Below are positions 1-8,014 of a stretch of 64,000 nucleotides of DNA, piece by piece. This stretch comes from Peribacillus simplex (lineage in GTDB: Bacteria; Bacillota; Bacilli; Bacillales; DSM-1321). Each line of letters begins with the position of its first letter. Position 1 is the stretch's first letter. The notes under the pieces were generated by a model. That model was not told the origin of the DNA. It searched no databases and worked only from the letters and a program-made list of their open reading frames with translations. The stretch covers positions 1,020,001 to 1,084,000 of the forward strand of contig NZ_CP126106.1 of assembly GCF_030123325.1 (NCBI RefSeq). The letters run 5' to 3'. Position numbers and translations under genes: made by a program.

Positions 1-36
1 CTTGATGACTTTGCAAAGATAGTTGACAAAGAATGA
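1..36 (+). CDS. C-terminal tail of an upstream gene (partial)
   Basis: Frame 1 is open from the window edge and ends in TGA, giving the tail LDDFAKIVDKE. A terminator-like hairpin follows directly, which supports this being the real end of a gene. The visible 11 residues are too few to name a family. Confidence 0.35.
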   Translation, partial: LDDFAKIVDKE

Positions 37-38
37 AG

Positions 39-67
39 GCGGTACCTTTACCAGGTAATCGCTTTTT
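39..67 (+). terminator. Rho-independent terminator of the upstream gene
   Basis: GCG and TACCT pair with AGGTA and CGC around a short loop, followed by a T-rich run. It lies 3 nt after the stop at 34-36. Confidence 0.5.
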
Positions 68-280
68 CTTTTTAGAACCAAGGGAAAAGTGCTAAATAGT
101 GCTTATAGGGGGAGAGGCAGGAAAATGCGCATTTACAACGATAAGCATTTTTGAAACAAGACTCATGAGACATTAAAAAGCCTAAAATTAGAGGTACTTT
201 GAATGCTTCTCAAAAGGTTCTACTCTATTGAGATTGTGAAGGTTTCTACTTAAACTAACGGGAGCTTTACATCAATATGG

Positions 281-305
281 GAGTTGCTTAGGCAGCTCTT
301 TTTTC
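281..305 (+). terminator. Hairpin of a dispersed scar repeat
   Basis: GAGTTGC pairs with GCAGCTC (one G-T pair) across a TTAG loop, followed by TTTTTT. It follows CTAACGGGAGC at 255-265. The same start/hairpin arrangement recurs near 21660, and hairpin or start halves occur near 1495, 4238, 5915 and 6392. Apart from this element, no gene is seen between 68 and 457. Confidence 0.45.
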
Positions 306-457
306 TTATGGAGCCAATGGGGCAATTTAGTTCAACAAGGATTTCTTAATTAATTGAAGAAATATACACCTATGGTTATGCACCTATCAGGATTCCTTAG
401 AAACATTTGTAATGTCATATAATTCATAACTATCTTGTAAATCAGGAGGAAGAGCAA

Positions 458-751
458 TTGGAAAATCAAAAAAGGATAAAAAAGCAACAAATATCAATTG
501 GGGATGTATAGGCGGTAAAACTCCCTGATGGGAGATATGGAGCATTAAGAATTGTGAACTGCGACCGAAACTCTTATCTTGTTGCTACTACCCCATATAT
601 AGGGGAGACCATCCCGATGGTTGAAAATAATGTTTTAAGTAAGACACTTCTGCAAAATCGTTTTTATTTTGAAAACGCCCTTGCTATTTGTTGGCTTGAT
701 GGTAAAATTCCTGGAACTTTTATTTACATTGGGAACATTCAAGGGACTTAA
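458..751 (+). pseudogene. Imm26-like immunity gene with internal amber codon
   Basis: A TTG start at 458 follows AGGAGGA at 444-450. The frame reads LENQKRIKKQQISIGDV, then TAG at 509-511, then continues AVKLPDGRYGALRIV to TAA at 749-751. Without the TAG the product would be about 97 residues. The GDV-x-A-x-x-LPDGRYGA start resembles bacterial Imm26-type (contact-toxin immunity) proteins, where an aromatic residue normally follows GDV. TAG can arise from a sense codon by one or two changes. No toxin gene is visible beside it, so it is probably an orphan immunity remnant. A GTG at 554 could restart translation, but without a good ribosome site. The family call is from memory of the pattern and is tentative; the interrupted frame is seen directly. 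Confidence 0.5.
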
Positions 752-780
752 AAGTAAAAAACACAATTATCGACAAAAAA

Positions 781-813
781 GAGGTCGGAATATTGATCCC
801 GACCTCTTTTTTT
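781..813. terminator. Bidirectional terminator between convergent genes
   Basis: GAGGTCGG pairs with CCGACCTC around a 10-nt loop, with an A-run before and a T-run after. It serves the immunity-like gene on the plus strand and the DoxX gene on the minus strand. Confidence 0.8.
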
Positions 814-829
814 AATACTCATTTTTTTG

Positions 830-1339
830 TTAGGCTACATTTTTTTCCTCTATTGTTCTGTTAGCAAATAGTTTTTCTTTAAGAGTAGGTATAATCATAC
901 CATCTACCCCATATCTTCCTGCATTCATAGCAGAAACAAGGATAAACATTGATAATAGAACAAGTTGTGGATTGGTACTTGTCGTGCCACTAAACAAATA
1001 AGAGAAGTTCATAACCAGACCAAAAAAGACAGCTGTTTTAGTGAAACAACCCAGCAATAAACCTATCCCGACGAGGAATTCTCCCCAAGGTACTAACGTA
1101 TTGAATATCTCGACATTAGGAATGGCTACATTCTCGAGGAATGCAACCCACCATCCCTGAACAGCCGGATGATCTCCAGTCGAATTTGCCAACGCATCCT
1201 GTAAGAAACCAGAAGCATCAAATTGTCCGCCTGTTAACTTCCCCCAGCCAGCCATAACCCATGTATATCCGAGATACACACGTAACACAGCCAAAAGAAT
1301 GGAGACATTTTTGTTAAGCTTTAAAAGATCAATAAACAT
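830..1339 (-). CDS. DoxX family membrane protein
   Basis: The product is 169 residues starting MFIDLLKLNKN, with GGGAGG just upstream on the minus strand. A longer frame back to 1408 exists but lacks a ribosome site. It has about four hydrophobic membrane segments, and the LRVYLGYTWVMAGWGKL and LVPWGEFLVGIGLLLG segments are typical of DoxX/TQO-small-subunit-like proteins. Family members are often linked to thiol or quinone redox chemistry, but the role here is unknown. It stands alone and shares a bidirectional terminator with the gene before it. Confidence 0.8.
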   Translation of the reverse strand: MFIDLLKLNKNVSILLAVLRVYLGYTWVMAGWGKLTGGQFDASGFLQDALANSTGDHPAVQGWWVAFLENVAIPNVEIFNTLVPWGEFLVGIGLLLGCFTKTAVFFGLVMNFSYLFSGTTSTNPQLVLLSMFILVSAMNAGRYGVDGMIIPTLKEKLFANRTIEEKNVA

Positions 1340-1494
1340 ACTTTTCCTCCCTATAATTAAAAAATAATGACTAGGAGATATAATAACACAATTGAAAACG
1401 ATTTTCATTATCAGTTATGTAAATGTTTTATAAATAATCTTCTTTTAATTCAATTTGAGGTAATATAGCAGGCACTAAAGATACATAGAAGATC

Positions 1495-1520
1495 AGAGCT
1501 GTATTTAAGGCAGCTCTTTT
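1495..1520 (+). terminator. Terminator hairpin used as the group IIC intron target
   Basis: AGAGCTG pairs with CAGCTCT, followed by TTTT and then directly by the intron 5' end (GTGCG). Group IIC introns are known to insert just downstream of such hairpins. Confidence 0.65.
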
Positions 1521-1521
1521 C

Positions 1522-3406
1522 GTGCGCCCGGCATGGGTGCAATCTATAGGGTGTGAGTCCCGAACCATGAAGGCAGTAGTAATGGTTAGCTTAATGCAAG
1601 GGTGTCCATGGCGACGTGGAATCTGAAGGAAGCAAGCGGCAAACCTCCGGTCTGAGGAACACGAACTTCATATAAGGCTAGGTATCATTGGATGAGTTTG
1701 CGAAACAAAACAAAGTCCTTACTGCCGAAGGTGGTAAAGAGTAAATGAAGCAGATAGATGGAGGGAAAGATTGCACTCTTACCCGGGGAGGTCTGATGAC
1801 AGCCAAGTACACTTGGTAACCTGTCCAGTGATGGACAGCTGAATCATCAGAAGTCAGCAGAGGTCATAGTACTTGTCTACTCGAGAAGATAAGGAAGGAC
1901 CGAACAGATTAAGGAGGATGAATACTGGGCGTTCGTTATCTGCGAAGAAGCAAACAATTCCTAACGGAACTTATTTGAGGGAAGAAGTGGTGAATACACG
2001 GGGAACTTCAAAAGGGCGGAGCAGATAAAGGCACAAATAGACCATTTATCCACGTAGAAAGGATATCAACGATGTTAATGGAACAGATACTAGAGAGGGA
2101 AAACTTAATACAGGCATTGAAGCGTGTAGAAAGAAATAAGGGAAGCCATGGTGTAGATGGAATGCCGGTTCAAAACCTGAGACCGCACCTCGTAACCGAA
2201 TGGTACAACATGAAAACTGCCCTTTTACAGGGTACCTATCAACCGCAGCCCGTCCGTCGTATCGAAATCCCGAAACCAAACGGCGGAGTTCGGCTATTGG
2301 GTATTCCAACCGTTCTAGACCGTTTCATTCAACAAGCCATTGCCCAAATATTGACCAAGATATATGACTCAACCTTTTCGGAGAATAGCTATGGGTTTCG
2401 CCCTAACAAACAAGGGCACCAGGCGGTTCGAAAGGCAAAGTCCTATATAACCGAAGGTTATACATGGGTAGTGGATATGGACTTGGAGAAGTTCTTCGAT
2501 AAAGTGAATCATGACAAGCTCATGGGAATGTTAGAGCGGAAAATTGAAGATAAACGAGTTCTCAAACTGATTCGTAAATTCCTTCAAGCAGGCATTATGA
2601 TAGGCGGACTTTTTCATAAAAGTGAGGAGGGAACTCCGCAAGGAGGTCCGTTAAGTCCTATATTATCTAATATCATGTTAGACGATTTAGATAAAGAACT
2701 AGAGAAACGTAATCTTCGATTCGTAAGGTATGCGGATGACAGTACTATCTTTGTGAAGACACGAAAAGCCGCTAAACGTGCAATGGGAAATATCTCAAAC
2801 TTCATTGAAAATAATCTGAAGCTAAAGGTCAACTACGAGAAGTCGAAGTATGATCGCCCTTGGAACAGAACGTTTCTCGGTTTTAGTTTCACGAAGTCAA
2901 AGAACCCGAAGGTTCTACTGGCTAAACAAACGGTGAAGAGAGTAAAGAAACGAATCAGGGAAATGACCTCGAGGAAATCACCGATACCCATGAAACTCCG
3001 AATAAATAAGTTAAAGCAATACCTTAGAGGTTGGATGGGGTATTTCGCCCTCATTGATACTCCGAACGTATTGAAGAATTTAGATTCATGGATTCGAAGA
3101 AGACTCAGGATGTGCCTATGGAAACAATGGAAATTACCAAGAACGAGGGTGAGGAAACTCAAAGGATTAGGCGTCCCACTTGGAAAAGCATATGAATGGG
3201 GAAATAGCAGAAAGGGTTATTGGCGCATAGCGCATAGTCCTATTCTAGACAAAATCCTTAATAATGTTTATTGGCTCCACCAAGGGTTAGTAAATCTATA
3301 TGAACGATATACAAAACTACGTCAGACTTAAACTGAACCGCCGTATACCGAACGGTACGTACGGTGGTGTGAGAGGTCGGAGGCTAGGCGCCTCCTCCTA
3401 CTCGAT
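1522..3406 (+). mobile_element. Group IIC intron, apparently complete
   Basis: It begins with the class C 5' signature GTGCGCCC and carries a structured, non-coding 5' region of about 550 nt, then the maturase gene. It ends with a domain V-like hairpin (about 3337-3370, with CCGTATACCG pairing to CGGTACGTACGG) and a domain VI-like hairpin ending near CTACTCGAT. The insertion point directly follows a terminator hairpin, as expected for class C. The exact 3' end is uncertain by a few bases. Confidence 0.88.
2072..3331 (+). CDS. ltrA: Group II intron reverse transcriptase/maturase
   Basis: This 419-residue intron-encoded protein has N-terminal reverse transcriptase blocks (GVDGMPV, RIEIPKPNGGVRLLGIPTV, SYGFRPNKQGHQAV), the QGGPLSPILSNIML block and the catalytic YADD motif in VRYADDSTIFVKT. 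A maturase (X) domain follows, with LRGWMGYF. No HNH endonuclease is seen at the C-terminus, which fits class C. AAAGGA lies upstream of the ATG. The protein aids splicing and reverse transcribes the intron RNA during mobility. Length and all visible motifs look intact, so the element may be active. Confidence 0.93.
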   Translation: MLMEQILERENLIQALKRVERNKGSHGVDGMPVQNLRPHLVTEWYNMKTALLQGTYQPQPVRRIEIPKPNGGVRLLGIPTVLDRFIQQAIAQILTKIYDSTFSENSYGFRPNKQGHQAVRKAKSYITEGYTWVVDMDLEKFFDKVNHDKLMGMLERKIEDKRVLKLIRKFLQAGIMIGGLFHKSEEGTPQGGPLSPILSNIMLDDLDKELEKRNLRFVRYADDSTIFVKTRKAAKRAMGNISNFIENNLKLKVNYEKSKYDRPWNRTFLGFSFTKSKNPKVLLAKQTVKRVKKRIREMTSRKSPIPMKLRINKLKQYLRGWMGYFALIDTPNVLKNLDSWIRRRLRMCLWKQWKLPRTRVRKLKGLGVPLGKAYEWGNSRKGYWRIAHSPILDKILNNVYWLHQGLVNLYERYTKLRQT

Positions 3407-3510
3407 TTATGAAAGGGCAGGATAGTTGGAGAATGAATATGGTTTTTTGTGGTAAAATAACTTAATTATCTTCATTAAGAGTCTACCCTCAATATGAAAT
3501 TAGATGATAG

Positions 3511-3648
3511 ATGGGGGATATTCTGTTTATATTAATAATTGCTTTTGCTGGGGAAATTATTGCTATTACCGGTATCATTTTTATATTAGTTCTTCAATCT
3601 ATAAACATCTTATACAATGTAATGCTTAAGCTGTGCGTTTGTTCTTAA
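3511..3648 (+). other. Short hydrophobic open frame, doubtful gene
   Basis: The 3407-3737 gap holds one 45-codon frame (MGDILFILIIAFAGEIIAI...) that would form a single membrane helix. It has no good ribosome site and may be chance. Nothing else is visible in the gap. Confidence 0.15.
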
Positions 3649-3737
3649 AGGGGTACCAAAAAAAATCAAACTATTTTATAAAAACTGTATACTGAATCGC
3701 AAGAAAAGAATCCATTTCGTCAATTTTTTTTTCAAAA

Positions 3738-4239
3738 TTGAAGAAGAAAAGGTGGGACAAAACGGAAGTGTTGATTGAAGAGTATGGTCGTGGATACGCA
3801 ATGATTCGGAAAGCTATCGAAGGATTAGCGGAAGAGGGGCTTCGTTTCAAGCCCGCACAAGACAAGTGGAGCATCCATCACATTCTCATCCATGTGACGG
3901 ATGTTGAGGTATTGTCTACATCGGCTGAAAAAAGTCTTGGCGGAGCAGAAGCCACTTCTGCTTTCGTTTTGAATGGCTGAATGGTTTGGGTCATGATCTG
4001 TTGGACCGTGAACAGCATTTGCTCCTTTCCAATTGCTGCGTTCCAGTATGCAGCCTATTCTGGAACATCTGACAAATGAACAAAGCGGGCGGGTGGGAGT
4101 ATATGACGATGCAGGGCGGTTCACATTTAAGCAATTGCTGGAATTTCGTGTTGAACATGTTCGAGGAAACCTTGCCCAGATTGAGAGGGTGAGGGAAGCG
4201 TATCGGCAGAGCAATCGTCTGTTAAATTTATGGAACTAA
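3738..4239 (+). pseudogene. DinB-family protein, frameshifted
   Basis: Three frames together rebuild one DinB/YfiT-type four-helix metalloprotein. The first part (3738-3980) contains KWSIHHILIHVTDVEV, the DinB first metal-histidine region. A second frame reads EWLNGLGHDLLDREQHLLL. A third (from about 4026) reads FQLLRSSMQPILEHL and ends with EFRVEHVRGNLAQIERVREAY, the usual C-terminal histidine helix. At least two frameshifts, near 3940-3965 and 4020-4030, break it. DinB proteins include thiol-dependent hydrolases and transferases; this copy cannot make a whole one. Confidence 0.75.
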
Positions 4240-4255
4240 CGGGTGCAAGAGTTAA

Positions 4256-4298
4256 ATATGGAGGCCACTCACCTAATCAGCAGTCTCCATATTTCATT
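4256..4298. terminator. Hairpin between DinB pseudogene and protease gene
   Basis: ATATGGAG pairs with CTCCATAT across a 21-nt loop, followed by TTCATTTT. It lies between convergent genes. CTAACGGGTGC of the dispersed scar family occurs just before it, at 4236-4246. Confidence 0.35.
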
Positions 4299-4358
4299 TT
4301 GAAAAGATGTTTTCCTTATCATGTACTTTTAATATTTCATCTTATTTAGAAGCATAAG

Positions 4359-5816
4359 CTACTTCTTTATATTTTCTAATGCTCTATAAGCATTTGCTTC
4401 TCCTGAACCAAACAAAGCATCTTGTCCTTTCTTTCCATGGTCAAGAGCTGTTTGCTTAATACGTGCTGTTACCTGGGCAGGATTATACTCCGGATGAGCC
4501 GCCTTAATAACTCCTGCAATTCCAGCTACTTGAGGAGTGGCCATGGAAGTACCAGCATTAAACTCATATGAAGTACCTAAATAGGTAGGCCAAGTACTTA
4601 GGATTAAGTTACTTGGATCAGCCGCCGCAGGGTCATTGGTTTCTGCATATTTAGGCCCATAATCCCCTCCGGGAGCTGCCACGTCAATGGCACTGTTTCC
4701 ATAATTGGAGTAGAAAGCAAGCTGTTGAGTTGACCATTTTGTGGAGGCAGACACATTAATGACTCCTGGCATTTGTGCTGGTACTACAGTTGCAGGCCCT
4801 TTCACGCTCATTCCATATGGTTCGTACAGTTTATTTAAAAATTCGTTTACTTCCTTCTTGTCATCTAAATTTAAACTTTCATTACCACTACCGGCTACTA
4901 CAGTTACTCCATTCTTTACTGCATATTGAATAGCTCTCTTCCAAAGTAACGTTTCAGCTACTGATTTATAACTTTCTCCCTCAATTGTCATTTTGGTATT
5001 ATTATAGAAACGAAGAGACATATTAATAACATCTACCTTGTCATTTGTTGCTGCAATAATTCCATCTATAATCCAAGCTGGTAATCCAAGGGCTTGCTCT
5101 GAGTATAATACTCGATAGGATCGGATTCCTAGATCTGGTCCTACACCGTTTACTTTACCATTTGCGCCAATGATCCCAGCAACGTGAGTACCGTGCCCAT
5201 TGCGATCTTTTATATCAGTAGGATCACCTGTTTCAGATTCATCCATTCCAGCAGGAACAAGATTACGTCCACCTATTATATTATTTTTTAAGTCAGGATG
5301 AGACTCATCAATTCCAGTATCAATAACTCCCACCACTGCTTTATGAGTAATACTACCATCTTTATTTTCATATCCGCCTGTTTCTAAATCATATGATTTC
5401 CCGCCGTTGGTCACCCTTTGAATATCCCATTGGGAGTCCCAATAACTCTCTGAATTTTGCTGGCTGATGATACTAGACTCATAGTTGTAAGGGCTGACTG
5501 CTGTTTTGTCTAAGGTTAGGGGGATTTCTCTGTTAGCAGCTTCTATTGAAGAATTACCTTTTAGGTTTTTAAGAAAAGCAGGCTCGTCAGATTGTGCTTC
5601 TATTCCTCCAACTTCAGGAAGAACTTTGGTTACTTTACCACCAGCCTTCCGTATTACCTCTTGATAATTCTCTGGTAATCCACTTTTAAATGCTATTGCG
5701 TATGTGTTATTCATCTCCTGATTTTGACTCTTAGCTTGGGTAGGAACACCACCAACGGACAATATCCCTGCTCCTACTGCAATCGAAAGTACCGTATGTA
5801 GAATTTTCTTTTTCAT
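4359..5816 (-). CDS. Secreted S8 family (subtilisin-like) serine protease
   Basis: The product is 485 residues. A signal peptide (MKKKILHTVL, then a hydrophobic stretch to about residue 28) is followed by an inhibitor-I9-like propeptide to about residue 120. The subtilase domain carries Asp166 (VVGVIDTGID), His208 (NGHGTHVAG), oxyanion Asn312 (GSGNES) and Ser424 (GTSMATPQVAG). The complete triad suggests an active extracellular endopeptidase. It is a single-gene unit, with AGGAGGAGAC before the start on the minus strand. Its precise substrate cannot be read from sequence. Confidence 0.92.
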   Translation of the reverse strand: MKKKILHTVLSIAVGAGILSVGGVPTQAKSQNQEMNNTYAIAFKSGLPENYQEVIRKAGGKVTKVLPEVGGIEAQSDEPAFLKNLKGNSSIEAANREIPLTLDKTAVSPYNYESSIISQQNSESYWDSQWDIQRVTNGGKSYDLETGGYENKDGSITHKAVVGVIDTGIDESHPDLKNNIIGGRNLVPAGMDESETGDPTDIKDRNGHGTHVAGIIGANGKVNGVGPDLGIRSYRVLYSEQALGLPAWIIDGIIAATNDKVDVINMSLRFYNNTKMTIEGESYKSVAETLLWKRAIQYAVKNGVTVVAGSGNESLNLDDKKEVNEFLNKLYEPYGMSVKGPATVVPAQMPGVINVSASTKWSTQQLAFYSNYGNSAIDVAAPGGDYGPKYAETNDPAAADPSNLILSTWPTYLGTSYEFNAGTSMATPQVAGIAGVIKAAHPEYNPAQVTARIKQTALDHGKKGQDALFGSGEANAYRALENIKK

Positions 5817-6123
5817 AAGTCTCCTCCTATATATGGAAAATGTTCATCATATACTATCTTAATCTACAACAACTTAAATTCCAAGTTTTCCTAATAAATC
5901 TCATATTATTGAAATTGGCAGCTCTTTTTCTTATTGTACTATCGGGTCAGAGTAGTTCATTAAGACTTTTAGAATCAAACTATCGGCTGAGACCTTCATC
6001 TTGTATATAGATAGGGAAATGTATTTTTGAATAGGGGATACAGGTCATGTTAGGGGGATAGAAATATCAGTTATTGTTTCCGGTGGTATAGATGTATTTT
6101 AGGTGTTGTAGGTTTTTTATTTT

Positions 6124-6341
6124 GGCTGTTTTCGCATACTTTGTTGCTATTTACCAAGTAAAGCGGTGTGGTTGATTTCCCCTCCAGATGCTCGCTTTCC
6201 GCGGGGCGGGAGGTGAGCCTCCTCGGCGTGAACGCCTGTGGGGTCTCACCTGTCCCGCTGCTCCCGCAGGAGTCTCGCACTTGCGCTCCAATCAACCTTA
6301 AATCGTTTCGTTTTAAAAACAACAATCTTTACGAAAAGAGC
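6124..6341 (+). repeat. 218-bp dispersed repeat, copy 1
   Basis: It matches 47258-47475 in the same orientation at 215 of 218 positions. Its centre is GC-rich with internal inverted repeats (GCGGGGCGGGAGGTGAG against CTCACCTGTCCCGC), so it can fold into a hairpin. Open frames inside it are by-products of this composition. A shorter diverged relative lies at 21490-21555. The rest of 5817-6123 shows only the hairpin half GGCAGCTCTTTTT at 5917-5929. Confidence 0.93.
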
Positions 6342-6660
6342 TTTTATTTTTTAAGGAGACCAAGAAAAGCTAATTAAATTTCTAATTAAAGTAACGGGTG
6401 CGCAAGTTTATAAGAAGTATGGAAAATGATCCAACTTCTTTTATATAAAAGTATCATTCAATTGAATATGTTAAGAGCATGTTTTGATCAATCTTTTTCA
6501 AAGCATGCTCTTTCTATTTATTTATCAAGGTTATTTGTATTAATTAATCAAACTTTAGAACCGTGAGTCAGTGCCATTGATGGCCGTCAATTGGCGGCTT
6601 TTTAAAGTATGATTCTTGATATAGGTTGGATTGAAAAATTCAGAAAAATATAAAAAATGA
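6342..6660. other. Intergenic DNA with scar repeat and hairpins
   Basis: No gene is seen here. It holds TAACGGGTGC at 6392-6401, an inverted repeat AAGAGCATG/CATGCTCTT (6473-6512) and a terminator-like hairpin GCCGTCAA/TTGGCGGC plus TTTTT (6583-6603). Confidence 0.4.
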
Positions 6661-6700
6661 TTGACTTATGTTTTGAGTGCTATGTATTATGTATACATAA
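6661..6700 (+). promoter_or_regulatory. gntR promoter with overlapping TGTATACA operator
   Basis: TTGACT (6661-6666), an 18-nt spacer and TATTAT (6685-6690) form a sigma-A-type promoter. The palindrome TTATGTATACATAA (6687-6700) overlaps the -10 region, as expected for autorepression by a GntR/FCD protein. Related sites are at 7904, 11894, 14408 and 26812. Confidence 0.6.
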
Positions 6701-6772
6701 CACTAAGTTTTACCAATCATATAGATTCCCATTATTCATATTGAAAAGACTCATCAAAAAGGACGGATTAAC

Positions 6773-7444
6773 ATGGCAGGAATCCATTTAAAACCAATCG
6801 AAAAGGAAAGAACAACGCAAGATAAAGTATATAAGCAAATTAAACAAGCGATTTTATTTGGTGGTATTACCGGTGATGAAATATTTACAGAAGTTCAATT
6901 AGCGGAAAGGTTAAATACTTCAAGAACGCCGGTAAGGGCAGCTATTCAAGATTTGGTGAAGGAAGGATTACTAGTCTCTATTCCGAGGAAGGGATTAACG
7001 GTAAGAAAGATTACACCAGAGGAACAGGATGAAATCTTTTTACTAAGAAGTGCTATTGAAGTTGAATCGGTGAAAAAACTAACAAAAGAAATTACATCAC
7101 CTGAACAACTGAGGTTACTTAAATTAATTCTGAAGCAACAAGAAGAAGCATTGCAAAATGATGATGCCATTAGTTTCATAAGGCTAGACCATGAGTTTCA
7201 TCTCTCGCTGACAAGACTAGCAAATTTCACCATAATAGAGCAAGTCTTGAACAATCTGCATAACCTTACTCAGCTTATGGGTTTAAAAGCAGTCAGTAAA
7301 CATGGGAGAATGAAGAAAGTTTTGATGGAACATAATCAGATTATCCAGGCTTTAGAAGAAAAAAATCCCGAACTAGCTTCACAGGCGATTTTAAATCATT
7401 TAGAAAAAACAAAAGAAACATTAATTATTGTTGATAATTCCTGA
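6773..7444 (+). CDS. GntR family regulator (FadR/FCD type)
   Basis: The product is 223 residues. The N-terminal winged helix (about 12-75) includes TEVQLAERLNTSRTPVRAAIQDL, the usual GntR recognition region. The C-terminal all-helical FCD ligand domain (about 85-215) has the DHEFHLSL metal/ligand motif. AAAGGA precedes the ATG. The palindrome at 6687-6700 sits over its own promoter and related palindromes precede the monooxygenase operon, so it probably controls both itself and the 8-16 kb genes. The effector is unknown. Confidence 0.9.
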   Translation: MAGIHLKPIEKERTTQDKVYKQIKQAILFGGITGDEIFTEVQLAERLNTSRTPVRAAIQDLVKEGLLVSIPRKGLTVRKITPEEQDEIFLLRSAIEVESVKKLTKEITSPEQLRLLKLILKQQEEALQNDDAISFIRLDHEFHLSLTRLANFTIIEQVLNNLHNLTQLMGLKAVSKHGRMKKVLMEHNQIIQALEEKNPELASQAILNHLEKTKETLIIVDNS

Positions 7445-7492
7445 TTTTCCATCAAATGCTTGAAGGAGGGGATTGCTCCTGGTAAAAGGTAG

Positions 7493-7651
7493 GTTACTAC
7501 ATCTCTAGGGACAAAAGATAAGGGTTTAGAATCAACTTCAGCCTATGAAATAGAAGATATACTGCAAGGTCAAACCAAGTCTTTTGTCACGTTTATAGCA
7601 AAAGCCTTGGGAAAATTCTTTCGAATGCCTTTTCCTGAGTTTTTGCTATAA
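7493..7651 (+). pseudogene. Unrecognised 52-codon gene fragment
   Basis: An open frame without a start codon encodes the coherent-looking peptide GLESTSAYEIEDILQGQTKS, then FVTFIAKALGKFF, and ends in TAA. It reads like the C-terminus of a decayed gene. The parent family was not recognised. Confidence 0.25.
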
Positions 7652-7711
7652 ATAGTCTTATTGTTGAAACAATGAGAGATCAGTCAGAGGTAAGTCTATA
7701 GTTTATTGGAA

Positions 7712-7726
7712 TTGAAAGCGTTTACC
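7712..7726 (+). promoter_or_regulatory. Candidate CcpA cre site
   Basis: TTGAAAGCGTTTACC fits the cre pattern TGNAANCGNWNNCW. It lies about 290 bp before the monooxygenase operon and would allow carbon catabolite control. Confidence 0.45.
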
Positions 7727-7903
7727 TGTCACATTTTGTTTTATGGTGCGCAAATCACAATTCATTAAAACGCTTAAGTTAGCACCCATCAAGAAGTAAA
7801 AGAACAAGCTGTTAATGTTCATAGGTAGAAGAGTAAAGGATATGAACATGAAATTCAATAGTATGTGCATACCTTAATTATCTGATCGGAAATGCAAACC
7901 TTT

Positions 7904-7930
7904 AATGTATACACAATACATAATACACAA
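7904..7930 (+). promoter_or_regulatory. GntR-type operator before the monooxygenase operon
   Basis: TGTATACA at 7906-7913 is followed by a run of ACA half-sites. The stretch GTATACACAATACAT is identical to the right arm of the perfect palindrome at 14408-14439, implying the same regulator. Confidence 0.55.
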
Positions 7931-8014
7931 CACATAATATAATTAAGGTTCGCTGTTAAATTGTTTCTTGCTTTTAAAACATGTACTTATTCAAACATAT
8001 AGGAGGAATCAGGT

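Noticed and set aside
1..811. A toxin partner or polymorphic toxin locus for the immunity-like gene
   Set aside because: No toxin or secretion gene is visible in the first 6 kb; the immunity-like gene looks orphaned.
6071..6377. Open frames on both strands inside the 218-bp repeat
   Set aside because: The same frames recur in copy 2 with the repeat. They come from GC-rich inverted arms, have no ribosome sites and resemble no protein family.
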